From positions 186,001 to 250,000 of the forward strand of contig JBHYDC010000001.1 in the NCBI GenBank assembly GCA_051861205.1: DNA of 64,000 nucleotides. The letters are read 5' to 3'. The DNA comes from JBHYDC01 sp051861205. GTDB lineage: Bacteria > Pseudomonadota > Alphaproteobacteria > Rhizobiales > Pleomorphomonadaceae. Made by a program: the position numbers and the translations under genes. Under the pieces are notes generated by a model, which had not been told where the DNA came from, did no database searches, and was given only the letters and a program-made list of their open reading frames with translations. Shown here piece after piece: positions 33,868-42,153 of the stretch. The stretch's first letter is position 1; every line of letters starts with the position of its first letter.

Positions 33868-34243
33868 CACGAACATCCTCGTCCGCTTCCTCGTTGGCGA
33901 CGACGTCGATCAGGCCGCCAAAGCACGGGCACTGTTTCGTGAAAGCCGGATATTCATCCCCACCACCGTGCTTCTCGAAACCGACTGGGTTCTCCGCAGC
34001 CTATACGGACTGAAGGCACCGGAGATTCGCTCAGCGATAACAGCCGTCGCTGGCCTCGAAAACGTCGTCCTCGAAAGCCCGGCCGCGGTCGCCCAAGCAC
34101 TTGCGGGCGTGTCCGCCGGTCTCGACTTCGCCGACGCTCTCCACCTTGCCGCCGCTTCGGCCTGCGACGCCTTCGTCACCTTCGACCGCCGTCTCAAATC
34201 CGCAGCCCCGAAAAGCGACGGCCCGTCCGTGCGCCTCCTCTGA
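33854..34243 (+). CDS. VapC-like PIN-domain ribonuclease toxin
   Basis: 129 residues from GTG 33854. PIN-domain acidic residues are in place: LAIDTNILVRFL (Asp), TTVLLETDWVLRSLY (Glu), LDFADALHLAAA (Asp pair) and FVTFDRRL (Asp). VapC toxins cut tRNA or rRNA sites with Mg2+. Pairs with the AbrB-like protein upstream. Complete and intact, so the locus is probably active. Confidence 0.92.
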   Translation: MLAIDTNILVRFLVGDDVDQAAKARALFRESRIFIPTTVLLETDWVLRSLYGLKAPEIRSAITAVAGLENVVLESPAAVAQALAGVSAGLDFADALHLAAASACDAFVTFDRRLKSAAPKSDGPSVRLL

Positions 34244-34339
34244 ACGCAACTCACACCCCACCCGCATTGAGCGATCGCCCCCGATCCGCTATACGCCTCG
34301 CCGACCGGCCCCCGCGCCACTCCTTTTGAGGCCCCGCCC

Positions 34340-35257
34340 ATGTCCGTCCCCGGCGACATCGCGTCCACCCTGTCCGAGGAGGCCATGGTCTCCCGCGCGC
34401 GCATCATCTCCGAGGCGCTGCCCTATATGCAGCGCTATGACGACCGCACCATCGTCGTGAAATACGGCGGCCACGCCATGGGCGACGAGTCCCTCGCCCG
34501 CGCCTTCGCCCGCGACATCGTGCTTCTCAAGCAGTCCGGCATGAAGCCGATCGTCGTTCACGGCGGTGGTCCCCAGATCGGCGCGATGCTGGACAAGCTC
34601 GGCATCAAATCCGAATTCCGCGCGGGCCTCCGCGTCACCGACAAGGCGACTGTGGAGATCGTCGAGATGGTGCTGGCCGGCTCCATCAACAAAAACATCG
34701 TCTCCGCCATCAACGCCGAAGGCGGCCGCGCCATCGGTCTTTGCGGCAAGGACGGCAACATGGTCGTGGTCGAAAAGGCCACCCGCACCATGCGCGATCC
34801 CGATTCGAACATCGAGAAGATCGTCGACCTCGGCTTCGTTGGCGAACCGAAGACCGTCAATCCCGCTGTCCTCCACATGGTCGCCAAGGAAGAGCTCATC
34901 CCCGTCATCGCCCCCGTCGCCCCCGGCGAGGACGGCGAGACCTATAACGTCAACGCCGACACCTTCGCCGGCGCCATCGCCGGCGCGCTCGGCGCCACCC
35001 GCCTCCTCTTCCTCACCGACGTTCCCGGCGTCCTCGACCGCCAAGGCCGCCTCATCAAGGAGCTTTCCGTCGCCGACGCCCGCGCCCTGATTGCCGACGG
35101 CACCATCTCCGGCGGCATGATCCCCAAAGTGGAAACCTGCATCGACGCCCTCGCGCGCGGCGTCGAAGGCGTCGTCATCGTCAACGGCAAGACCGCCCAC
35201 GCCGTGCTCTTGGAGATCTTCACCGAAACCGGCGCCGGCACGCTGATCACGCCTTAG
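34340..35257 (+). CDS. argB: Acetylglutamate kinase
   Basis: 305 residues. Phosphorylates N-acetyl-L-glutamate in arginine synthesis. Amino-acid kinase motifs: VVKYGGHAMG at the N-terminal phosphate loop, IVVHGGGPQIG, FRAGLRVTDKATVEIV, YNVNADTFAGAIAGAL and the nucleotide-binding LLFLTDVPGVLD, ending GTISGGMIPKVETC. The N-terminal extension with LPYMQRYDDRTI is typical of arginine-sensitive forms, so feedback inhibition is likely (inference). Common neighbour of yihA in Hyphomicrobiales. Confidence 0.97.
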   Translation: MSVPGDIASTLSEEAMVSRARIISEALPYMQRYDDRTIVVKYGGHAMGDESLARAFARDIVLLKQSGMKPIVVHGGGPQIGAMLDKLGIKSEFRAGLRVTDKATVEIVEMVLAGSINKNIVSAINAEGGRAIGLCGKDGNMVVVEKATRTMRDPDSNIEKIVDLGFVGEPKTVNPAVLHMVAKEELIPVIAPVAPGEDGETYNVNADTFAGAIAGALGATRLLFLTDVPGVLDRQGRLIKELSVADARALIADGTISGGMIPKVETCIDALARGVEGVVIVNGKTAHAVLLEIFTETGAGTLITP

Positions 35258-35297
35258 TCGTCTTGATTCGGCCGTTCCAAACGCGCAAGTGTAGGTT

Positions 35298-35831
35298 ATG
35301 AAACCGCTTCGTTTCCGCTTCGCCCCGAAAAAAGCCTACGCCGCCTTGCACTGGATGCTCGGTCAGCGCCAGTCGATCGACCTGCATGCGGTTCTCAAGG
35401 CCTGCTATTTTTCTGACAAGACGCACCTGAACGCATTCTATCGCCCGATCTTCGGCGCGACTTACAAGGCAATGCGTTTTGGTCCCGTGCCGCTCGAAAT
35501 CTATGAAATGGCAAAAGGCGAGCCGCTTTGGCTGGCCGATATCGGCATCGAACGGTTTCCCTGGACGATGGATGGATATCGCCTTCGGCTGACCGACAAC
35601 ATCCCGGCCGACCTTTCCGAGCTATCCGAAACCGATCGCGAACACTTGGCTACCGGCCTTCAAAGGTCGCTGGCCATGACGTTCACCGAACGCACAGCGG
35701 CAACGCACGGATCTGATTGGCAAGCCGCCGACCTTGGTCTCATGCGCTACGAAGACATGCTGGACGACAGTCCCGACAAAGGCGCCGTGATCGATCACCT
35801 GCGCGAAAATGCCCGCTTCATGCGTTTGTGA
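35298..35831 (+). CDS. Panacea-domain (DUF4065/SocA-like) putative antitoxin
   Basis: 177 residues. Matches the Panacea/SocA pattern: HAVLKACYFSDKTHLNAFYR, IFGATYKAMRFGPVPLEIYEM. Panacea proteins are known as antitoxins that pair with many unrelated toxins, and SocA is a ClpXP adaptor antitoxin. The gene starts 40 bases after argB and is followed at a spacing of three bases by a second small gene, so the two are an operon and a candidate toxin-antitoxin pair. The antitoxin role here is inferred from domain and gene order. Confidence 0.75.
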   Translation: MKPLRFRFAPKKAYAALHWMLGQRQSIDLHAVLKACYFSDKTHLNAFYRPIFGATYKAMRFGPVPLEIYEMAKGEPLWLADIGIERFPWTMDGYRLRLTDNIPADLSELSETDREHLATGLQRSLAMTFTERTAATHGSDWQAADLGLMRYEDMLDDSPDKGAVIDHLRENARFMRL

Positions 35832-35834
35832 CCG

Positions 35835-36212
35835 ATGTCGCTTAAACCGCTCGACGTGATTTGGATCGATGACGAGACCATCGCGCCGCCAGCCCCCAAG
35901 ATGGTTGCCTGCATCCACCCTGAGAACGGCTGGTTCTATAGAATAAACTCCAGATCCCATTGGAAACCGGCGGTTTGGCTCCCGCACGCAACCCAAGCCG
36001 CCTTCCTTTCTCACGACAGCTTTTTGGAATGCGGCGATCCCCTGGAACTCGATGATTACGTCGTTGAGGAATCGATCCGCAGGCGCGGCATCATTGGCTG
36101 CGTTGCAGCCATTCACAGCGCCGAGATCATCGCGGCCCTCATCGCCGCCCGTTATTTGAAGCAAAGAGACAAGGATGAGATCCGGCTCATCCTTGCGCCA
36201 TTTCTGAGCTGA
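35835..36212 (+). CDS. Small unrecognised protein, candidate partner (toxin?) of the Panacea protein
   Basis: 125 residues, not assigned. Soluble, no signal peptide. Composition and order (LDVIWIDDET, KMVACIHPENGWFYRINS, AAFLSHDSFLECGDPLELDDYVV, RRRGIIGCVAAIHSAEII) faintly resemble PemK/MazF-like beta-barrel proteins with a central HDSFL element, but this is weak. Three bases after the Panacea gene. If the pair is a toxin-antitoxin module this is the toxin. Confidence 0.5.
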   Translation: MSLKPLDVIWIDDETIAPPAPKMVACIHPENGWFYRINSRSHWKPAVWLPHATQAAFLSHDSFLECGDPLELDDYVVEESIRRRGIIGCVAAIHSAEIIAALIAARYLKQRDKDEIRLILAPFLS

Positions 36213-36271
36213 CTCTCCCCAAAAGTTTGGCGCCGCTCCCCGTTACCCTTCCTTGATCCGCTCCCCATGTA

Positions 36272-37054
36272 ATGCCCTCCTGTCCCGCACCTCTGAGGTT
36301 CCCCGCTTTGACCGCCCTCCCGAGACCGCCCCGCGAGGGCCGCCACGCCCACCTCACGGACCTGCGCGTCTTTCGCGGCGTCGAGGCTTGGGTGTTCGAT
36401 CTCGACAACACGCTCTACCCTGCCCACACCAATCTCTTCGCCCAGGTCGACGAGCGCATCCGCGCCTATGTCGCCCGCCTCCTCAATGTCTCGGCGCACG
36501 AAGCCAACGGCATCCAGAAAGACTATTACCAGCGCTACGGCACCACCCTGCGCGGTCTGATGGAAGAGCGCGGCATCGCTCCGGACGATTTCCTCGACTA
36601 CGTCCACGACATCGACCATTCTGTCGTCGCCCCCGACCCCGCGCTTTCCGCCGCGCTCACCCGGCTGCCGGGCAAGAAGTTCATCTTCACCAACGGCTCG
36701 CGCGCCCACGCCGAGCGCACCGCCGCGCGCCTTGGTGTCGACCACCACTTCGATGACATCTTCGACATCGTCTGCGCCGGCCTGTTGCCCAAACCTAACC
36801 GCGCCACCTACGACATCTTCCTCGCCCAGACCGGCGTCTCGCCCGTCCGCGCCGCCATGTTCGAGGACCTCTCGCGCAACCTCGCCGTCCCCCACGCGCT
36901 CGGCATGCACACCGTCCTCGTCGTCCCCGGCGGCACCCGCGAGGTCTTCCGCGAGACTTGGGAGATGGAGGGCGAGGATGCCCCCCACGTGGAATTCGTC
37001 ACCGACGATCTCGCCGGCTTCGTCGCCTCTGTCGCCGGCGCGCTGACCGACTGA
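36272..37054 (+). CDS. HAD-family pyrimidine 5'-nucleotidase-like phosphatase
   Basis: 260 residues from ATG 36272; TTG 36308, preceded by GAGG at nine bases, may be the real start and gives 248 residues. HAD motif I is VFDLDNTLYP (nucleophile Asp), motif II FTNGS, motif III Lys in LLPKPNRATYD, motif IV MFEDLSRNL. Cap insert after motif I contains KDYYQRYGTTLRGLM, typical of the SDT1/PpnN-like pyrimidine nucleotidase group found near argB and dapD in alphaproteobacteria. Substrate assignment is by family only. Confidence 0.88.
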   Translation: MPSCPAPLRFPALTALPRPPREGRHAHLTDLRVFRGVEAWVFDLDNTLYPAHTNLFAQVDERIRAYVARLLNVSAHEANGIQKDYYQRYGTTLRGLMEERGIAPDDFLDYVHDIDHSVVAPDPALSAALTRLPGKKFIFTNGSRAHAERTAARLGVDHHFDDIFDIVCAGLLPKPNRATYDIFLAQTGVSPVRAAMFEDLSRNLAVPHALGMHTVLVVPGGTREVFRETWEMEGEDAPHVEFVTDDLAGFVASVAGALTD

Positions 37055-37228
37055 TTGGCCGACTAACCACCTCTGCCGCCCGCCCGCATGGCTGCCTTCC
37101 CAAAACGCGGGCTGGTTCTTTCGGGCGATATCCGCTATCACCCGGTCTTTCCATGCTCCGAGCGCCCTTCCGGACCCGAATTCTGACGGTCTCACACGGC
37201 CGTTCCTGAACACCGGGGTCGATAGAAC

Positions 37229-38941
37229 ATGCCCTTCGCCGTTACAAACCCGAGCCTTGCCCGCGCGCTCGACGAAAAATCCTATACCGAGCCGACGCCC
37301 GTCCAGGCCGCCGTCAGCGATCCTGCCGCGGCGGGCCGCGACATGCTCGTCTCCGCCGCTACCGGTTCGGGCAAAACCGTCGCCTACGGACTTGCCATCG
37401 CCGCTACCGCCATCGGCGACGCTCCCCGCTTCGAGCCCGCCCGCACCCCCGTCGCGCTCGTCGTCGCACCCACGCGCGAGCTGGCGCTTCAGGTTCACCG
37501 CGAACTCGTCTGGCTCTACCGCCACACCGGCGCGCGCGTCATCTCCTGCGTCGGCGGCATGGACGCCCGCCGCGAGCAGCGCGCGCTCAACGCCGGTGCC
37601 GACGTCGTGGTCGGCACCCCCGGCCGCCTGCGCGATCACATGGAGCGCGGCAGCCTCATCGTCACGGACCTTCGCGCCGTCGTCCTCGACGAAGCCGACG
37701 AGATGCTCAGCCTCGGTTTTCGCGAGGATCTTCTTTTCATCCTGGAATCGACCCCGGAAACCCGCCAGTCGCTCCTCTTCTCCGCCACCATCCCGTCGGA
37801 TATCGCAGCGCTCGCCCGCCGTTTCCAAAAGAATGCGCTGCGCATCGACGTCGTCGACAAGAACCAAGCCCACGCCGACATTGAATACCGCGCCGTCCGC
37901 ATCGCCCCGAACGAGCTTGAACGCGGCGTCGTCAACGTGCTCCGCTGGTTCGAAGCCCGCGCCACCATCGTCTTCTGCGCCACCCGCGAGGCGGTCCGCA
38001 AACTCCACGGCTCCCTGCTCGAACGCGGCTTCCAGGTCGTCGCTCTCTCCGGCGAAATGACGCAGAGCGAGCGCAACGCCGCGCTCCAGGCCGTGCGCGA
38101 CGGCCGCGCCCGCGTCTGCGTCGCCACCGACGTCGCCGCCCGCGGCCTCGATCTGCCCGACCTCGGCCTCGTCGTCCACGCGGACCTGCCCACCGACCGA
38201 GACGTCCTCCTCCACCGCTCCGGCCGCACCGGCCGTGCCGGCCGCAAGGGCACCGCCGTCCTCCTCGTGCCCTTCACCCGCCAGCGCCGCGCCGAAGGGC
38301 TTCTCGCCCACGCCGGCGTCGAAGCTCTCTGGTCCGGCCCCCCGTCCGCCGACGAGATCCGCCGCCTCGACCAGGAACGCCTCCTCGCCGATCCCATCCT
38401 CACCGAGGAGATCACCGAGGAAGACACCGGCCTTGCCGCCGCCCTCCTCGCCGCTCACAGCCCTGAAACCATCGCCGCCGCGCTCATCCGTCTCCACCGC
38501 GCCGAACTTCCCGCGCCCGAAGACCTGATCGACGGCGGCAAGAAGCCCGAGCGCGTTCCCTATGTCGGCGACACCGCCGGCCGCCCTGAAGGCGCCGTCT
38601 GGTTCCGCCTCGCCCTCGGTTGGCGCGAAAACGCGGATGTGCGCTGGGTTCTCCCCCTCATCTGCCGCGTCGCCAAAATCCCCAAGCGCGAGGTCGGCAC
38701 CATCCGCATCGGCGAGCGCGAGACCCTCTTCCAGGTCAGCCAAGCCGCCGCCGGCCAAGTCGCCTTCGCTGCCTCCCAGCCCAACGACGACGAAGTCCGC
38801 ATCGAGCTTGCCGGCGAGGGCCCCCACCCCCTCCCCGAACGCCGCCCCTTCGTCCACGGCGCACCAGCCGGCAAGCCGAAGCCGAAAGCGCCCTACAAGA
38901 AGGCGGGCAAGGCTGGAAAGTCGGGGAAGGCGCGGGGCTAA
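37229..38941 (+). CDS. DEAD-box RNA helicase, DbpA-like
   Basis: 570 residues. Helicase motifs: Q motif SYTEPTPVQ, motif I AATGSGKT, Ia PTRELALQ, GTPGRL, II LDEADEM, III SAT, IV IVFCATREAV, V VATDVAARGLDLP, VI HRSGRTGRAG. After about residue 450 comes a DbpA-type RNA-binding domain (GAVWFRLALGWRENADVRWVLPLICR... IGTIRI-like strand GTIRIGERETLFQV). The end is a Lys/Gly-rich tail. DbpA-like helicases act in 23S rRNA and 50S maturation. The Q motif sits unusually near the N-terminus, as in this subgroup. Confidence 0.93.
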   Translation: MPFAVTNPSLARALDEKSYTEPTPVQAAVSDPAAAGRDMLVSAATGSGKTVAYGLAIAATAIGDAPRFEPARTPVALVVAPTRELALQVHRELVWLYRHTGARVISCVGGMDARREQRALNAGADVVVGTPGRLRDHMERGSLIVTDLRAVVLDEADEMLSLGFREDLLFILESTPETRQSLLFSATIPSDIAALARRFQKNALRIDVVDKNQAHADIEYRAVRIAPNELERGVVNVLRWFEARATIVFCATREAVRKLHGSLLERGFQVVALSGEMTQSERNAALQAVRDGRARVCVATDVAARGLDLPDLGLVVHADLPTDRDVLLHRSGRTGRAGRKGTAVLLVPFTRQRRAEGLLAHAGVEALWSGPPSADEIRRLDQERLLADPILTEEITEEDTGLAAALLAAHSPETIAAALIRLHRAELPAPEDLIDGGKKPERVPYVGDTAGRPEGAVWFRLALGWRENADVRWVLPLICRVAKIPKREVGTIRIGERETLFQVSQAAAGQVAFAASQPNDDEVRIELAGEGPHPLPERRPFVHGAPAGKPKPKAPYKKAGKAGKSGKARG

Positions 38942-39014
38942 AGCACCCAGGGTCGCAAAAATCCCGTTGAGGGGTCGCGCCTGCCAAGACCCCTCAACCG
39001 TCGCTGCCGCGACA

Positions 39015-39037
39015 CCTTCTCCCACAAGGGGAGAAGG
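39015..39037. repeat. Dispersed 23-base palindrome, copy 1
   Basis: Arms CCTTCTCCC and GGGAGAAGG around the loop ACAAG. The same arms with the complementary loop CTTGT occur at 39189-39211 and 59598-59620. Typical of extragenic palindromes in Rhizobiales genomes. Confidence 0.85.
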
Positions 39038-39083
39038 AATAACGCGCCCGCATCCAAGCGTAACCCAATCGCACACCGCTTGT

Positions 39084-39180
39084 GGACCCCTTCTCCCCTT
39101 GCGGGGTCGCGAAGCGACGGGGCGAGACCAGTGTCTCCGCCCAGGGGCAAGGTTGCCCGGGAGAGCCGGTTGAGGGGTCT
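39084..39180. repeat. Dispersed intergenic repeat, about 90 bases, copy 1
   Basis: Begins with CTTCTCCCCTTGCGGGGTC and contains GTCGCGAAGCGACGGG, then GAGACCAGTGTCTC and CCCAGGGGC, ending near GGTTGAGGGGTC. A close relative with the same blocks in the same order lies at 40790-40890. Built from nested palindromes, so it can form a multi-stem RNA or DNA structure. Non-coding. Confidence 0.75.
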
Positions 39181-39188
39181 CTTATTCT

Positions 39189-39211
39189 CCTTCTCCCCTT
39201 GTGGGAGAAGG
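39189..39211. repeat. Dispersed 23-base palindrome, copy 2
   Basis: Arms CCTTCTCCC/GGGAGAAGG with loop CTTGT, identical to the copy at 59598-59620 and inverted relative to 39015-39037. Flanked by GTGTCGCGGTAGCGACGGTT, which echoes the sequence next to copy 1. Confidence 0.85.
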
Positions 39212-39892
39212 TGTCGCGGTAGCGACGGTTGAGGGGTCTCTTACGCCAGTGAAAAGCGAATACTCCTGTAATCCCGGATGAATGAGGCAAAGTGCATATT
39301 TTTAGTATACGTCCCTGAAATACCCGCCCCCCACTTATCCCCGCCCCTCATTCCCGTCGTACACTCCGTCCACTCCCGTCCATGAGAGGGCGTTCCGGTC
39401 GTTCGGCGCGTGGGTGGGGGTGCGAGGGGCCGGTTGGTGGCGGAGTAACGAACCGGCGCCGGTCGGACAGCTGAAGTCGTGAACGCCTAGGCCGTCGCCA
39501 CGGCCACTCCCGCGTCAAAAACGGGAGCCGGGAGGAGGTAAAGCAAGGTCCGCTCCCGAGGTCGTCGCGAAATAGGTTGCAGCCCTTCGCGCGCGGGGCG
39601 CTCGGATCCGTCCGCCGGACGGGCACGAGCAGTCATCACCCAAATTTGCCGATCGGCGCCCGCTCGTGCGCCGACGGTCCGACCGCCCCGCGCATCCTCC
39701 CGCCTCGCCGCGAACCCGCCGCGAGGATGCCGGCGTTTGGGGCGAGCAAACGCCTTGCACGAGCGCCTCCGTCTTGGAACCCCTGCCGCCCGCGCACCCG
39801 CCGTCAGCTTGCGCCCCCGCATTGCATCCCGCCCCCCTTTCCCCTAGTCTCCGCGCGTTTTTCGCCCGCTTGTCCACGAGGATCCGCCCGAC

Positions 39893-40750
39893 ATGACCAC
39901 CGCTCTCGCCGCCCATCCCGCGCTTGCCGCCACTCTCGACGCGGCCTGGGAAAACCGGGCCGAGATCGGCATCGACACCACGGGCGACGTCCGCGACGCC
40001 GTCGAGGTCGCCCTCTCGCTGCTCGATTCCGGGTCCGTCCGCGTGGCCGAGAAGATCGATGGCACCTGGGTCGTCAACCAGTGGCTGAAGAAGGCCGTCC
40101 TCCTTTCCTTCCGGCTGAGCCCCATGGAACTCATCCCCGGCGCCCCCGGCGGCGCCTCCTGGTGGGATAAGGTGCCCTCCAAATTCGACGGCATGGACGC
40201 CGCCGCCTTCCAGAAAGCCGGCTTCCGGGCCGTCCCCGGCGCCATCGTCCGCCGCTCGGCCTATATCGCGCCGGGCGCCATTTTGATGCCGTCCTTCGTC
40301 AACCTCGGCGCCTACGTCGACACGGGCACCATGGTTGACACCTGGGTCGGCGTCGGTTCCTGTGCCCAGATCGGCAAGAACGTGCATCTTTCCGGCGGCG
40401 TCGGCATCGGCGGCGTCTTGGAGCCCATGCAAGCCGGGCCCACCATCATCGAGGACAATTGCTTCATCGGCGCCCGCTCCGAAATCGTCGAGGGTGTCGT
40501 GGTCGGCGAGGGCTCGGTCATCTCCATGGGCGTCTTCATCAGCGCCTCCACCCGGATCATCGACCGCACCACCGGCGAATCCTTCTACGGCCGCGTCCCC
40601 CCCTATTCCGTCGTCGTCTCCGGCTCCCTGCCCGGCAAACCGCTCCCGAACGGCGAACCCGGCCCCAGCCTCTACTGCGCCGTCATCGTCAAGCGCGTCG
40701 ATGAAAAGACGCGCTCCAAAACGTCGATCAACGAACTGCTGCGGGATTGA
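39893..40750 (+). CDS. dapD: Tetrahydrodipicolinate N-succinyltransferase
   Basis: 285 residues. Transfers succinyl from succinyl-CoA to tetrahydrodipicolinate in lysine and diaminopimelate synthesis. Left-handed beta-helix hexapeptide repeats run from about residue 120 (GAIVRRSAYIAPGAILMPS, VNLGAYVDTGTMVDTW, GSCAQIGKNVHLSGGVGIGG). Family marks include VNQWLKKAVLLSFRL and EDNCFIGARSEIVEGV. Followed by dapE, the desuccinylase of the same pathway, after a 216-base repeat-containing gap. Confidence 0.98.
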   Translation: MTTALAAHPALAATLDAAWENRAEIGIDTTGDVRDAVEVALSLLDSGSVRVAEKIDGTWVVNQWLKKAVLLSFRLSPMELIPGAPGGASWWDKVPSKFDGMDAAAFQKAGFRAVPGAIVRRSAYIAPGAILMPSFVNLGAYVDTGTMVDTWVGVGSCAQIGKNVHLSGGVGIGGVLEPMQAGPTIIEDNCFIGARSEIVEGVVVGEGSVISMGVFISASTRIIDRTTGESFYGRVPPYSVVVSGSLPGKPLPNGEPGPSLYCAVIVKRVDEKTRSKTSINELLRD

Positions 40751-40789
40751 CGTAAGGCACACGTACAAGGTCGGCGCCGGCGCTCCATA

Positions 40790-40890
40790 CCCTCTCCCCT
40801 TGTGGGGTCGCGAAGCGACGGGTCGAGACCAGTGTCTCGACCCAGGGGCCCAGGTGGGCGGGCCGAATGGTCCGACCGGGTGAGGGGTCC
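40790..40890. repeat. Dispersed intergenic repeat, about 90 bases, copy 2
   Basis: Contains CCCCTTGTGGGGTC, GTCGCGAAGCGACGGG, GAGACCAGTGTCTCGACCC and CCAGGGGCCC in the same order as 39084-39180. Occupies much of the gap between dapD and dapE, so it lies in the probable transcript. Confidence 0.75.
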
Positions 40891-40966
40891 GGCTCCGACA
40901 GAGCGATTTTCCCCAACCTCAACCCGTTTGCTCCCCACCCCCGCACCCTCCTACCCCATCCCGCCC

Positions 40967-42148
40967 ATGCAAAACCCCATCGACATCGCCCGCCAGCTCC
41001 TCATCTGCCCTTCGGTCACCCCCACTGAGGGCGGTGCGCTCACCACGCTCGAACGCCTCCTCGCCCCCGCCGGCTTCGAGGTTCACCGCCCCACCTTCTC
41101 CGAGCCGGGCACGCCCGACGTCGAAAACCTCTTCGCCGCCATCGGCGACGGCCCGCACCACCTCTGCTTCGCCGGCCACACCGACGTGGTTCCGCCCGGC
41201 GACGTCGCCTCCTGGCGTCACGATCCCTTCGCCGGCACCATCGAGAACGGCCTCCTCTACGGCCGGGGCGCGGTGGATATGAAAGGCGGCATCGCCGCCT
41301 TCGCCGCCGCCGCGCTGGACTTCATCGCCGACCGTGGCGCTGACTTCGGCGGCCGCATCTCCTTCCTCATCACCGGCGACGAGGAAGGTCCCGCCCTTAA
41401 CGGCACCGTCAAGCTCCTGGACTGGGCCGCTGCCCGGGGCGAGCGCTTCACCGCCGCCCTCGTCGGCGAACCGACCAACCCGCAAGCCCTTGGCGACGCC
41501 ATCAAGATCGGCCGTCGCGGCTCGCTTTCCGGCGTCGTCACCCTCCACGGCATCCAGGGTCACGCCGCCTATCCGCACCTTGCCGACAACCCGGTCCGCG
41601 CCCTCCCGGCCTTCGTGAGCGCCCTCTGTCACCCGCCGCTCGACACCGGCACCGCCTGCTTTGAGCCCACCAACCTCGAAGTCACCGCCGTCGAGACCGG
41701 CAATCGCGCCTTCAACGTCATTCCCGCCACGGTCCGCCTCGCCTTCAACGTCCGCTTCAACGACACCTGGACGGCTGAAACGCTGCGCGCCGAAATCGAG
41801 GCCCGCCTCGCCCGCGCCGCCGCCGACACGCCCCTTCGTCCCCGCTCGGCTCCGATCGGTTATGATGTCGTATTTGAACCCGGCACATCCGACGTCTTCC
41901 TCACCCATTCGCAGGAGTTGATCGAGGGTTTGTCGGATGCGGTCGAAACCGTCACCGGACGCCGTCCCGCCCTCTCCACCGGAGGCGGTACGTCGGACGC
42001 CCGATTTATCAAGAACTTTTGCCCCGTCGTGGAGTTTGGTCTGGTAGGGCAGACCATGCACAAGGTCGACGAGTGCGTCAGCACCGAAGACGTCGTTCGG
42101 CTCGCCCGCATCTACCGTCTGTTTTTGGATCGCACCTTCCCCGGCTGA
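40967..42148 (+). CDS. dapE: Succinyl-diaminopimelate desuccinylase
   Basis: 393 residues from ATG 40967, where homologues begin (MQNPIDIARQLLICPSVTP). M20 metallopeptidase that removes succinate from N-succinyl-L,L-diaminopimelate. Zinc ligands and catalytic residues: FAGHTDVVPPGD, YGRGAVDMKGG, ITGDEEGPALNG (catalytic Glu pair), LVGEPTN and C-terminal GQTMHKVDECV. The dimerisation insert has KIGRRGSLSG and HGIQGHAAYPH. The next gene starts five bases after its stop. Confidence 0.97.
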   Translation: MQNPIDIARQLLICPSVTPTEGGALTTLERLLAPAGFEVHRPTFSEPGTPDVENLFAAIGDGPHHLCFAGHTDVVPPGDVASWRHDPFAGTIENGLLYGRGAVDMKGGIAAFAAAALDFIADRGADFGGRISFLITGDEEGPALNGTVKLLDWAAARGERFTAALVGEPTNPQALGDAIKIGRRGSLSGVVTLHGIQGHAAYPHLADNPVRALPAFVSALCHPPLDTGTACFEPTNLEVTAVETGNRAFNVIPATVRLAFNVRFNDTWTAETLRAEIEARLARAAADTPLRPRSAPIGYDVVFEPGTSDVFLTHSQELIEGLSDAVETVTGRRPALSTGGGTSDARFIKNFCPVVEFGLVGQTMHKVDECVSTEDVVRLARIYRLFLDRTFPG

Positions 42149-42153
42149 GCCCC

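Larger units (their letters stand above)
38942..39892. other. Repeat-rich, structured intergenic region upstream of dapD
   Basis: About 950 bases without a supported gene. The first 300 carry copies of dispersed palindromic repeats (listed separately). 39285-39330 is a short AT-rich patch. From 39490 to 39754 there are five consecutive hairpins: GGCCGT/ACGGCC (39490-39505), CTCCCG/CGGGAG (39507-39527), GCACGAGC/GCTCGTGC (39623-39669), GCATCCTC/GAGGATGC (39692-39730) and GGCGTTTG/CAAACGCC (39732-39754). No known RNA family (RNase P RNA, tmRNA, SRP RNA, lysine riboswitch) is recognised. Open frames here have random-looking composition. Confidence 0.5.

Noticed and set aside
36152..39076. 974-codon open frame antisense to the HAD and DEAD-box genes
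   Set aside because: Gly/Ala/Asp-rich shadow of high-GC genes with no domain pattern; the sense strand has complete motifs.
38942..39892. RNase P RNA, tmRNA or SRP RNA in the large gap
   Set aside because: None of the conserved core sequences of these RNAs could be found on either strand.
39515..40768. Minus-strand frame over dapD and its upstream region
   Set aside because: Complement of the dapD coding pattern; no recognisable protein.
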